Shown one piece after another: positions 17,811 through 26,242 of a stretch of DNA of 64,000 nucleotides; position 1 is the stretch's first letter, and each line of letters starts with the position of its first letter. Source of the DNA: JANPBY01 sp963851405 (lineage in GTDB: Bacteria; Actinomycetota; Actinomycetes; DATJPE01). The stretch lies in assembly GCA_963851405.1 (NCBI GenBank), contig CAWKPB010000004.1, forward strand, positions 124,001 to 188,000, in the 5' to 3' direction. The notes under the pieces are model-generated. The model made no database searches. It was not told the origin of the DNA and worked only from the letters and a program-made list of their open reading frames with translations. The position numbers and the translations under genes were made by a program.

Positions 17811-18242
17811 GTGAACCGCATCGCCGTCGTCCTGGTTGCCAGCGCGCTTGCACTCGGCGGCTGCGCCTCGTCCACCGGACAGATCGAAACTGGGAGCACC
17901 ACCTCGTCGGCCAGCACCCCGACGCCTACGGCGTCCACCTCTTCGTCGCCGGAGCCCACGGCGACCGAGCCCGACGGGACGACCATCGAGGTCACCGTTG
18001 CTGGCAAGCAGGTCCAGCCCGAGCCGACCACCATTGCCGTGTCGCCGCTTGAGGAAGTCACCCTCGTCCTCACCACAGACCGCGCCGGTGAGTTGCACAT
18101 CCACGCTGCCGAGCCCGAGCTCGAGATCGAACTGAAGCCGGGCACCGACACCCACACTTTCACCGCGCCCAAACAACCGGGCGTCTATGAGGTCGAGCTG
18201 CATGACCCGGACCTGCTGCTGTTCACGATCAAGGTTCAGTAG
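17811..18242 (+). CDS. Lipoprotein with cupredoxin-like domain
   Basis: 143 residues. Signal peptide with lipobox LALGGCAS (Cys about residue 18), then a Ser/Thr/Pro-rich linker (about 20-52), then a ~90-residue beta-rich domain ending in KQPGVYEVELHDPDLLL. The layout resembles a cupredoxin fold (a VTVAGKQVQPEPTTIAV start and a His pair ELHIHAAEP), but no complete type-1 copper site (His-Cys-His-Met) is visible. GTG start with CCGGAG upstream. It is followed 2 bp later by a polytopic membrane protein, probably its partner. Copper binding is unproven. Confidence 0.75.
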   Translation: MNRIAVVLVASALALGGCASSTGQIETGSTTSSASTPTPTASTSSSPEPTATEPDGTTIEVTVAGKQVQPEPTTIAVSPLEEVTLVLTTDRAGELHIHAAEPELEIELKPGTDTHTFTAPKQPGVYEVELHDPDLLLFTIKVQ

Positions 18243-18244
18243 GC

Positions 18245-19603
18245 GTGGGGGTCGCGCTACCGGAGGGCACGGCCTGGGCGACCCGGATTGCTCACGGGGT
18301 GGGCAATCGCCAAGACCTACCCCTGCCCTTCTGGGCCGCGCTGGCTGGCGCGGTAGTGGCACTGGTCGCGTCGTTTCTGCTGCTCGGGAACCGGTGGCGT
18401 GACCCACGTCTGCGCGGGGGGGCGGCTGGCCGGCCGCTGCGCCCTGGCTCGGCGCACCTGCTCGACGCCGCGTGGTTCCGATGGGTCCTGAGCGGGATCG
18501 GACTCCTACTGACCGGCTACTTCCTGCTCGGCCTGCTGGCTGGACCCGACGATGCGGCCAACCCCTCTGCGGGCGTGGTCTACGTCCTGTTATGGGTGGG
18601 AACACTGGTTTTTGCCTCGGCCCTCCTGGGTCCCGTGTGGCGGATGCTCAACCCGCTGCGCACGCTGCACCTGCTGGGCTGCCGGGTCCTGGTCCACGAC
18701 CCAACGCGCGGCCTGTTCCAGGCACCAAAACGACTCGGGCTTTGGCCCGCAGCGGCGGTCGTATTCTCCTTCGGCTGGCTCGAACTCGTGGCGCCAGATC
18801 GGGCGAGTACGGGAGTTCTGACGGTCTACCTCGGGCTCTACGCGATCTGGGTGCTGGGCGGAGCCATGGTCTTTGGCAGCTCTTGGATCGGTCAGGCCGA
18901 TGGCTTCGAGGTGGTGTCGACCCTGTACGGCCGCTTGTCGATCCTCGGCCGCCGAGACGACGGCACCCTCGTCTTGCGATCCCCGCTGAACGGCCTGGCC
19001 GGGCTCCCGGCCCGAACTGGCGCCGCCGCGACCGTCTGCGTGCTGCTGGCCATCACCGCCTACGACGGATTCTCCAGCTCGCCGTGGTGGATCGCGCGCA
19101 TCCAAGGGACCGCCTGGTCGACCGAGGTGCTCGCAACCCTGGCCCTCCTCGCGATGACGCTGCTGGTCGGAGCCACCTACGGTGCGGCCACGTGGCTGTC
19201 TGGACGCCTGTCCGACGTCCCGGGGCTCGACCGACGGATGCCGCGCCTGCTGGCCCACTCGGTCGTTCCCATCGCGTTGGGCTACGCCATCGCGCACTAC
19301 TTCTCGTTGTTGATCGTGGTCGGACAACAAACCGCCGTACGGCTGAGCGATCCCCTCGGGACCGGAGCCAACTGGCTCGGCATGGGGAACATCGAGGTCA
19401 ACTACAGCCTGGTCGGAGCCACGACCATCGCCGCGCTGCAGGTTCTTGCCGTCGTTGGTGGGCACATCCTCGGCATCACCCTCGCGCACGACCGAACCGT
19501 GGCCCTGGTCCCGAAGCCGCGCGCTGTGCGGGCCCAGCTACCCGTGCTCATCCTGATGGTCTTCTTCACCTTGGCCGGCTTGACCCTGCTGTTCTCGGCC
19601 TAG
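18245..19603 (+). CDS. Polytopic membrane protein of unknown function
   Basis: 452 residues with roughly ten hydrophobic segments (for example near 27-48, 75-100, 113-130, 165-185, 195-215, 258-275, 295-320, 335-360, 390-415 and 430-450). Conserved-looking polar motifs include GPVWRMLNPLRTL and, late in the protein, HYFSLLIVVGQQ. It is not a transporter family I can name. Relatives in actinobacterial genomes are sometimes labelled fenitrothion hydrolase; I would not transfer that name. Tight coupling to the cupredoxin-like lipoprotein suggests a membrane redox or metal-handling unit (inference). Its TAG shares a CTAG palindrome with the stop codon of the convergent cyclase gene. Confidence 0.8.
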   Translation: MGVALPEGTAWATRIAHGVGNRQDLPLPFWAALAGAVVALVASFLLLGNRWRDPRLRGGAAGRPLRPGSAHLLDAAWFRWVLSGIGLLLTGYFLLGLLAGPDDAANPSAGVVYVLLWVGTLVFASALLGPVWRMLNPLRTLHLLGCRVLVHDPTRGLFQAPKRLGLWPAAAVVFSFGWLELVAPDRASTGVLTVYLGLYAIWVLGGAMVFGSSWIGQADGFEVVSTLYGRLSILGRRDDGTLVLRSPLNGLAGLPARTGAAATVCVLLAITAYDGFSSSPWWIARIQGTAWSTEVLATLALLAMTLLVGATYGAATWLSGRLSDVPGLDRRMPRLLAHSVVPIALGYAIAHYFSLLIVVGQQTAVRLSDPLGTGANWLGMGNIEVNYSLVGATTIAALQVLAVVGGHILGITLAHDRTVALVPKPRAVRAQLPVLILMVFFTLAGLTLLFSA

Positions 19604-22600
19604 CCGGAGACTGAAGGCTGCTGCGCAGCCAAGGCCTCAAGGTCCGCGAGCCAACCGTGCGCGCCGATCTCGCGGAACGTGAGACGCGCGGCCTCGAGCA
19701 GCGATTGGGCCTCCGCCGCCCGCCCCTGCCCGATGAGCCAGGTGCCCAATTCTGCCTGGGCTTTGGCTCGGTAGCCCACGGCGCCCAGAGCCGCCAACGC
19801 GTCGATACCGGCCATAAGTTCCGATTCCACGACGAACGGATCTCCGCCGCGGGCCGCTTCGACCAGACCCCGGAACCGATGCCATTGCGCGGCAACGCCT
19901 TCGGGGACGCGTCCGGCTGGCACCGAAGTCACGCGGTCGAGGAAACGCGACGCGAGATCGATGTCACCTGCGGCGAGGACGGCTTCGACATACGGCGGCC
20001 AGAGGACGAAAAAGTCATCCTCGATGCCCGCGGAGATCATCAGCTGATCAAAGCTCTCAGCGGCGATGCGTACCGCCTCCGTTCGGTCTCCCGAGGCCAG
20101 CGCTCTGCTCATGGCGGCGGCAGCAATCCAGGTCAGATCCGCCGGGTTGTCGGTCCGCCCGTCTGAGGGGGTCCATTCCGGGGTTGTTCCTTCGGCCACC
20201 GACAGCCAGACTTCCACACCCGAGAGGGCGAACCGCCAACTGTCTTCGAGGTGCGCGCCCCAACTCTCGTTCAGTTCCTGACGGAGTTCCGTCAGCCGCC
20301 CGAGGGTCCACAGCTCAATCGCCACGTTGGCTTTGGCGTGGTTGGCGATCAATTGCTGCCCAGCCTTGCGGGCCACTTCGAAGCCTTCGGTGGCATAACC
20401 CAGCGCCGCTTCGGGGTTCCGACAGTTGTTGAGGGCCGCCAACGTGACCAAGGCGCGCGCATGGGCGACGGGAAATCCGTCGGAACGCGCGACCTCTCCG
20501 GCCGCCTCAAGAGCCACTCGTGCGGCAGTCGGCGCGCCGACGCCCAGGTAGCGAATGCCGATGGCGACGAAGGCGGCAGCCAGCGACTCGCGGTCGCCGT
20601 TGGCTTCGGCGAGCAGGAGCATCCGATCTGAGCACTCGCGAAGGGCGTCCCATTCGCCGAGCTGGTCGAAGGCTCGAGCCAGCGGGCGCGCCAACGCCAG
20701 TAGCGCCCGATCTGCCTCCGGTTGACCTTGCAGTGCCTCCCATCGCGGAGAGGCGACGTCCACGGCTGCCCTGAGCTCGCCGAGAACGATCAGGGAGTTG
20801 GCCAGCGCCGCCGCCGCCAGGGCCGCGCCCAGGGAGTCGCCGAGGGCGTCGAGCTTGTCCATCGCGGCTTGCGCATGCAAGCGCCCCTCCGACGGAACAC
20901 CCGCGTCATTGGCAGCGGCCGCGGCAACTAGCTCAAGCGCCGCACGCTCGGCCGGATCCCGGGTGTGTTCTAGGGCCGTCTCGTACAGCCGCTGCGCGTC
21001 CGCCGGCGACCCGACAAGCCGAGCCCTTACCGCAGCACGCTCGAGATAACTGCACGCCGTGCGAATCAGCTCGGGCACATCCTGATCGGTCGCCGAGGAG
21101 GCCTCAGCGGCATCAAGGAAATGCTGAGCAATCAAGGCGGCCAAGTCATCACTGGGGTCTGGCTGCGTGAGGAGGTCGTTCGCCGCCGCGATGTGTCGCG
21201 CCTTACGATCCCGGCGGCCCTGCGTGCCGTACGCAACCTGACGCACGACGGACTGGACGAATCGGTACTGCCCGATCTCGGCCGTGAACCGGTCGGTCTG
21301 GATGGCGAAGATCTCCTTGCGCTGCAACGAGGCAAGCAGTCCGTCCAGCCCCGCGGGATCCGACCCGAGGGCCAGCAGACCACCCTTGGCGAAGGACAAG
21401 CCGAGCACGCTCGCGTCCGTGACCACGCGGCGCTCATCGGCGGTGAGGGTGTCGAGTCGAGCGGCGACCAGGGCCTGCAGTGACGCGGGCGAGTCAACAG
21501 CGTCCAGGTCGAGCTCGACCCCTTCCGCGACGAGGTAGCGCCCGCCCTGGGGAACCACGAGGTCGCGATCGATGAGGGCGCGAACGGTCTCGACGGCGAA
21601 CAGCGGAATCCCCTCGGAGCGAGCGACCAGGCTGGCGCGATCCGGTGGAGCGAGGCCGAAGACCAGGTCATCGACCAACGCGGCCATGGCGTCATCGGCC
21701 AATCGCTGTAGCCGCACCACGCTTTGCCGCCGGCCACCCAGGTCCGGACGCCGGTCCAACAATTCGGGGCGCGCGAGCGCGAGGACGAAGATCGGCGCCT
21801 GCGCCGTGGACATCAGGTGCTCAAGGAAGTCGAGCAAGCCGACGTCCGCGTGTTGGGCATCGTCGATAACGAGGACGACCGCGCTCTCGTTCTGAGCCAG
21901 CCGCTCGAGGAACGTGGTCCACGCGCTGAACAGATCCTCCCGGCTGAAGCCGGCGCCGCCACCTGCACCGAGCAGAACGGCCAACCTCGGCCGGAGCCAA
22001 GCGCGCTCCTCGGTCTCGGTGACGAACTCAAGCAGACCCGCATCCAGGCGCTCCCACACCGCCTCCCCGCTGTCGGTCTCCAGTAGCCCCAGACGCGCGC
22101 GAAGTGCCTCGGCCAGCGCCCAGAAGGCGACCCCGTCGCCGTAGGACAAACAGCGTCCTCGGTGCCAACGAACCAAGGCCGCGAGACCGTCGATGTACTT
22201 CTCGAACTCCCAGGCGAGCCGAGACTTCCCGATCCCGGCCTCGCCATCGATGACGACCAGTCGCGGCCGCTGGGACTCCTCAGTGGCGTGAAAAAGATCC
22301 TTCACCAGCCTCAGATCGGACTCCCGGCCAGTGAGCCGAGCCTCGAGGCCATCGAAGCGTTGCCCGCCACCGACTTCGGCAACGACCACCCCCGCCCGCC
22401 AGAGCCGCACCAGCTCAGCCTTGCCCTTCAGCTCATGCTCACCGGCATCGTCGAACGTCACCGCAGCGTGGCTCAGCTCCCGGGTGGTGTCATCAACCCA
22501 TACGCGGCCCGGCTCAGCCACGGATTGCACGCGGGAGGCGGTGTTGACCGCGTCCCCGGCCACCATGCCTTGACCGGTCGCACCCACGGTCACCGCGACC

Positions 22601-23124
22601 TCACCGGTCACTACCCCGACCCGAAGAGCAAGCCCCAGGACTGCGAGGTCCGTACCCATCTGTTCAACGGTGGCGGCGAGCTCGAGTCCTGCACGAACTG
22701 CACGTTCGGCATCATCCTCGTGGGCGACCGGCACCCCCCACACCGCCATGACGGCATCGCCGATGAACTTCTCCACCAGGCCGCCGTAGCGGCCGATAAC
22801 GACCCGGCACTTCTCGAAGTACTCCGAAAGCAGCTCCCGTACCTCTTCGGCGTCCCGGGACTCCGACAACGTCGTGAAGCCCACCAGGTCGGCGAAGAGC
22901 ACGGAGGTGACACGCCGCTCGGCGACCGGCGCCCCAGGAGGTCCAGCCTTCTGCGCGAGGGCGCCGAGCATGCTCGATCCGCAGAACCCGCAGAAGCGCC
23001 CGCCCTCGTCCGGGGCTCCACACGAAGGGCAAGCACGGCTCGCGATGAGCGCGCCGCATTCACGGCAGAATCTGACGTCGCCGAGTACTTCGACTCCGCA
23101 AGCACCGCAGGCGGTCACTTCCAC
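19600..23124 (-). CDS. Zinc-ribbon / class III adenylyl cyclase / AAA-type ATPase / TPR regulatory protein
   Basis: 1174 residues in four parts. Two zinc ribbons (Cys 6, 9, 20, 23 and 32, 35, 45, 48) come first. A class III cyclase follows, with metal Asp79 (FADLVGFT), Lys119 and Asp123 (EKFIGD), Asp191 and the Asn194/Arg198 pair (GDAVNTASR). All catalytic residues are present and the Lys/Asp pair predicts ATP specificity. Third is an ATPase with Walker A GEAGIGKSR (294-302) and Walker B VVLVIDDAQ. The rest, over 500 residues, is helical with TPR-like repeats. It resembles actinobacterial cyclase-ATPase fusions that may act as signal integrators. Start GTG 23124; a second in-frame GTG at 23118 has a better-spaced GGGAAGG. 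It is monocistronic. Confidence 0.9.
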   Translation of the reverse strand: MEVTACGACGVEVLGDVRFCRECGALIASRACPSCGAPDEGGRFCGFCGSSMLGALAQKAGPPGAPVAERRVTSVLFADLVGFTTLSESRDAEEVRELLSEYFEKCRVVIGRYGGLVEKFIGDAVMAVWGVPVAHEDDAERAVRAGLELAATVEQMGTDLAVLGLALRVGVVTGEVAVTVGATGQGMVAGDAVNTASRVQSVAEPGRVWVDDTTRELSHAAVTFDDAGEHELKGKAELVRLWRAGVVVAEVGGGQRFDGLEARLTGRESDLRLVKDLFHATEESQRPRLVVIDGEAGIGKSRLAWEFEKYIDGLAALVRWHRGRCLSYGDGVAFWALAEALRARLGLLETDSGEAVWERLDAGLLEFVTETEERAWLRPRLAVLLGAGGGAGFSREDLFSAWTTFLERLAQNESAVVLVIDDAQHADVGLLDFLEHLMSTAQAPIFVLALARPELLDRRPDLGGRRQSVVRLQRLADDAMAALVDDLVFGLAPPDRASLVARSEGIPLFAVETVRALIDRDLVVPQGGRYLVAEGVELDLDAVDSPASLQALVAARLDTLTADERRVVTDASVLGLSFAKGGLLALGSDPAGLDGLLASLQRKEIFAIQTDRFTAEIGQYRFVQSVVRQVAYGTQGRRDRKARHIAAANDLLTQPDPSDDLAALIAQHFLDAAEASSATDQDVPELIRTACSYLERAAVRARLVGSPADAQRLYETALEHTRDPAERAALELVAAAAANDAGVPSEGRLHAQAAMDKLDALGDSLGAALAAAALANSLIVLGELRAAVDVASPRWEALQGQPEADRALLALARPLARAFDQLGEWDALRECSDRMLLLAEANGDRESLAAAFVAIGIRYLGVGAPTAARVALEAAGEVARSDGFPVAHARALVTLAALNNCRNPEAALGYATEGFEVARKAGQQLIANHAKANVAIELWTLGRLTELRQELNESWGAHLEDSWRFALSGVEVWLSVAEGTTPEWTPSDGRTDNPADLTWIAAAAMSRALASGDRTEAVRIAAESFDQLMISAGIEDDFFVLWPPYVEAVLAAGDIDLASRFLDRVTSVPAGRVPEGVAAQWHRFRGLVEAARGGDPFVVESELMAGIDALAALGAVGYRAKAQAELGTWLIGQGRAAEAQSLLEAARLTFREIGAHGWLADLEALAAQQPSVSG

Positions 23125-23245
23125 CTTCCCGTAGCGTGTCGCGCGACCCCGATCGCCTCGCGGGCGGGTGCCACTCGGGCCGAAGATAGCCCCTTGGGAC
23201 CCTTCTCATCGGTCATTGCCGATTCGGTCCCGCGACGGCCCGCGA

Positions 23246-23902
23246 TTACTCCAGCGGCACGTCGAAGAGGACGTGCAACTCCTGAGCGGTGCGCGCGTAC
23301 GAGGTGTGCAACACCCCGACCATGCCGAGGTCGACTGCGGCCGCGACGTTGGGTTGGAGGTCGTCCACGAAGACACAATCATCCGGCGCCAACCCGAGCA
23401 GGTCGACGGTGTGTTGAAAGATCCTCGATTCCGGCTTCCGCATTCCCACCTCACCGGAGATCACCACCGCGTCAAACATGTCGGCCCAGCCATCCCTGGG
23501 GTAGTCGTTACCCCACGAGTTGGACAGCAGAGCCGTACGCAGTCCTGCTGCGTGGGCGCGGTGCACCAGACCGACCATGTCCGGAGCGTGCTCGAAGCGG
23601 TCAAACATCCGTTGCAGCAGACCATCGGCTGGCACCGGCTCGCCGCGGCGAGTACGGAGCCAGCTGGCCAGCCGGGCCTCGAAGTCCGGCACCTCCAACT
23701 CGCCCCGTTCCAGAGCATGGACCGGGTTGAAGACCGCTTCTTGCCCGACCCGGTCGCCCAACCACTGGCTCATTCCCTCCGCGAAGTGCGAGAGGTCCAC
23801 ATCATCGCCGTCGGCCCACGCCGCCATGGACGAGCCGAGATCGCTGGTAAGCACTCCGCCCCAGTCAACGATCAATCCGGTCAGTGCGGCGGGCCTGGTC
23901 AC
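23246..23902 (-). CDS. HAD-superfamily (subfamily IA) hydrolase
   Basis: About 218 residues starting at GTG 23902; the frame upstream to 24067 is antisense-like noise inside the CpaE-like gene. HAD motif I is DWGGVLTSD, with Gly where most phosphatases have a second Asp, as in the GGVL branch of HAD-IA proteins. Motif II is LLSNSWG, motif III is KPESRIF, and motif IV is FVDDLQPNV. A small helical cap lies between I and II. Substrate unknown; the missing second Asp argues against simple phosphatase assignment. It starts 2 bp after the CpaE-like gene stop. Confidence 0.85.
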   Translation of the reverse strand: MTRPAALTGLIVDWGGVLTSDLGSSMAAWADGDDVDLSHFAEGMSQWLGDRVGQEAVFNPVHALERGELEVPDFEARLASWLRTRRGEPVPADGLLQRMFDRFEHAPDMVGLVHRAHAAGLRTALLSNSWGNDYPRDGWADMFDAVVISGEVGMRKPESRIFQHTVDLLGLAPDDCVFVDDLQPNVAAAVDLGMVGVLHTSYARTAQELHVLFDVPLE

Positions 23903-23903
23903 A

Positions 23904-25190
23904 TCACCGATCGTAGGAGCGCGCCCGACGCCGCCGAAGATGCCTCCTCGAAGATCGTGACTGCTCGCTTGGAACCAGCCCACGCGCGAGCGTCGCGATG
24001 GCGAGCCGGGCCGCCGACTTGGGCGCCACCTCGTGCAGAGACCGACCCGTCGCCAGTGCCGCGTCAAAGGCGCTCTGGTCCTCGGGCACGAGGGTGACCT
24101 CAGCGATTCCGGTGTGCCGATGAATGAGATCGGTCAACTCCCGGCCCGCGTCCCCGCGGACGGGACCTCTGCGGACTCGGTTCACGACCACCCTGACCGT
24201 GGCGCCAGGGGCTGCTGCCTGAGCCTCCGGCAGCGAGCGGATCAACCGCTGAACCCCGATCGGATCGGCCCGCCCCACAGCAAGCAAGACATCCGCCTCC
24301 GCCAACGTGCACAAAGTCGCAGCGTTGCGTCGAGGAGCGACGGTGTCATAGCTGAGCTCTTCGTCCTGCTCGAGGCCGAATCCACAGTCAACGATCGTCA
24401 ACGCTGCGAGCAGCCGCGCCCTGGACCAGACTTCGGACAACGCCGCCGACCGCAGCTCGGCCCAACGGTCTGCGCGGATGATGCCCGTGAGGACCCGAAG
24501 GTTCGGTGCGACCTGCCGAGCGATCCCCGCCAGCGACAGCACATCCAAGGTGCCGGCGTTCGCGGCTCGAGCGGCAGCGGCCAGGCCGGGTGATTCGTCG
24601 AGCAAACCCAGGAGTTGGGCTGCGCTGGCTCCGTAGGTGTCCGCATCGGCCAACAGGGTGGGCACGCCCAACAGCGCAGTCTCACCCGCCAGATAGGTCG
24701 CGAGACTCGTTCGACCAGGGGCGCCGACGGGACCCCACACCGCCGCCAGGCGACCCCGTGGCTGTCCGTGTTTACCGTCCAACCCAACGGGCGATCCCGA
24801 CTCGGCTACGGCCTGCCCGGCCCCTCTCACAACGACCACCAGGGCATCGACGGCTGATTGCGCGGTCTCCGGATGAGCAACGACCACACCACGCACACCA
24901 CACATCAACAGGCGCCGCTCGAGAACCTCATCGCTGGCATCGAGCACGGCCACGACGTCGACCCCGGATCGCGCCAGCCGTTGCACCGCCTCCCTGTCCA
25001 GGCGTCGTAGGTTTCCTGAAACGACCGCCCACCGGGCGATACCGAGCGTGGCGGCGGCCACCAGATCGGCGAGATCCACGCACCGGCGAACGACGGTGAG
25101 CCCCTGAGCCGACGCGTTCAGCGCGGAAAGCAGCGCCGGCTCAGCAGCCGACCCCTCGAGAGCCAGCAGGACCGGCACGGGGCTGGTCAC
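23904..25190 (-). CDS. CpaE/Ssd-like MinD-family P-loop protein
   Basis: 428 residues. The N-terminal ~130 residues look receiver-like (a pseudo-receiver as in CpaE). A ParA/MinD-type domain follows with a degenerate Walker A, AVWGPVGAPGRTSLA: Ala-Pro-Gly-Arg replaces the usual Gly-x-Gly-Lys, so the catalytic Lys is not at its normal place. ADADTYG (Walker A') and TIVDCGFGLEQD (Walker B) are kept. CpaE and Ssd proteins localise or regulate Tad pilus machines or septation. It is translationally coupled (GTGA) to a CpaB-like SAF gene, which supports a pilus link although the main Tad operon lies 16 kb away. ATPase activity is doubtful. Confidence 0.75.
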   Translation of the reverse strand: MTSPVPVLLALEGSAAEPALLSALNASAQGLTVVRRCVDLADLVAAATLGIARWAVVSGNLRRLDREAVQRLARSGVDVVAVLDASDEVLERRLLMCGVRGVVVAHPETAQSAVDALVVVVRGAGQAVAESGSPVGLDGKHGQPRGRLAAVWGPVGAPGRTSLATYLAGETALLGVPTLLADADTYGASAAQLLGLLDESPGLAAAARAANAGTLDVLSLAGIARQVAPNLRVLTGIIRADRWAELRSAALSEVWSRARLLAALTIVDCGFGLEQDEELSYDTVAPRRNAATLCTLAEADVLLAVGRADPIGVQRLIRSLPEAQAAAPGATVRVVVNRVRRGPVRGDAGRELTDLIHRHTGIAEVTLVPEDQSAFDAALATGRSLHEVAPKSAARLAIATLARGLVPSEQSRSSRRHLRRRRARSYDR

Positions 25191-25852
25191 GGCGAGGCAG
25201 AGACCCGGACCAGGTCGATCGCGCCGTCCTGGACGGCCTGGACCAGCACCTGGACGTCCTCTGGTGGTACGGCCAGGACGACACCCATTCCGTCTCCTGA
25301 AGGGCCAAGCCGCCCACCGTCGGTCACGACATCGGCGACCAGCGCTCCACTGACGGTGAGCGCGGTCGCGCCGTCATCTGGGGTCACGTAGACATCAACG
25401 CGTTGACCGCGGCCGACGTCGGCGGGTGCGTGGAAGCGTCCCACCGCCACGGTGACGTTCCGCAAGGCCGGGCCACTGCCCGCCGGTGTGACCGCCCCGA
25501 CGGCCAACAGCTCGCCGGCGGACAGCGGCCGGGCTGCCACATAGCCCGTGGGCAGTCCACTAGCAACGCCTACGTAGGCGTTGGACGCCTCGCCGAGGCG
25601 GACGTTGACCGGGCGCAGATCATCGGCCTGCAGCGGTGCTCCGGCATCGAGGGCGCGGGTGAGCGACCACACCGCGACAGTGTCGTCTGCGGTCGCCATC
25701 AAGCGGGCGCCGAGCACCACTGCCAGCAATACCAGCAGCACACCCGCGAGCAGCCGGGTGTCTCGCCAGCGTGGCCTCGTGAGTCGTACCGCCTGCGGGG
25801 AGGCGAGCGCAAAAGCAGCTGTGGATTCGGACCTGAGGTGATCGGTCACCAT
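25187..25852 (-). CDS. SAF-domain protein (CpaB/FlgA-like)
   Basis: About 221 residues from ATG 25852, which follows GGGGGTGG; the open frame to 26287 runs across the divergent HTH gene and is not coding there. Layout: basic cytoplasmic N terminus, one membrane helix (about residues 33-55), then an SAF domain with SLTRALDAGAPLQADDLRPV and the PLSAGELLAVGAV pattern. CpaB-type SAF proteins assist Flp pilus secretion. It is coupled to the CpaE-like gene by a 4-bp overlap. Confidence 0.8.
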   Translation of the reverse strand: MVTDHLRSESTAAFALASPQAVRLTRPRWRDTRLLAGVLLVLLAVVLGARLMATADDTVAVWSLTRALDAGAPLQADDLRPVNVRLGEASNAYVGVASGLPTGYVAARPLSAGELLAVGAVTPAGSGPALRNVTVAVGRFHAPADVGRGQRVDVYVTPDDGATALTVSGALVADVVTDGGRLGPSGDGMGVVLAVPPEDVQVLVQAVQDGAIDLVRVSASP

Positions 25853-26008
25853 GGGCCACCCCCGGCAGGTCGCGTCTCCGACGGACGAAGCCTGCATCGT
25901 GCCGCAGGCGGGCGGATCCGCGCGCCGGGTTGTCCACACCCGGTCGGGTGATCCCCAGGGCCTCGATCCATGCCACGGATGACCTGGTGGCTCTGCGATG
26001 ATCGGACG

Positions 26009-26242
26009 GTGACGCAGAGTCCACGATTTCTCACGCTCACCGATGTCGCCGAGGTTTTGAACATTTCCTCCGCTCAGGCCTATGCCCTCGTGCGCAGTGG
26101 TGACCTGCCGGCCATCAAGGTCGGAGGACGCGGTCAATGGCGGGTCGAACGCAGCGAGCTCGAGGGCTACATCGGGCGCATGTATACCCAGACCGCGGAG
26201 TTCGTTGCCGAGCACCCGCTGGGCGATCCACGCTCTAGTTGA
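26009..26242 (+). CDS. Small helix-turn-helix DNA-binding protein (excisionase/MerR-like fold)
   Basis: 77 residues from GTG 26009. The core FLTLTDVAEVLNISSAQAYA, then LVRSGDLPAIKVGGRGQWRVERSELEGYI, is a winged HTH of the excisionase/BldC class. GATGAT, fitting a loose -10 box, lies 6 nt before the GTG, so the mRNA may be leaderless. BldC-class proteins bind phased AT-rich direct repeats as head-to-tail filaments; such repeats occur 0.6 kb away at 26835-26879. The gene converges on the neighbour on the other strand with an 8-bp overlap. A chromosomal regulator is more likely than a phage excisionase, since no integrase or att site is present. Confidence 0.88.
   Translation: MTQSPRFLTLTDVAEVLNISSAQAYALVRSGDLPAIKVGGRGQWRVERSELEGYIGRMYTQTAEFVAEHPLGDPRSS

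Noticed and set aside
26009..26242. Phage or integrative-element excisionase.
   Set aside because: No integrase, att-like repeat or tRNA gene is nearby, and the surrounding genes are ordinary chromosomal actinobacterial genes.
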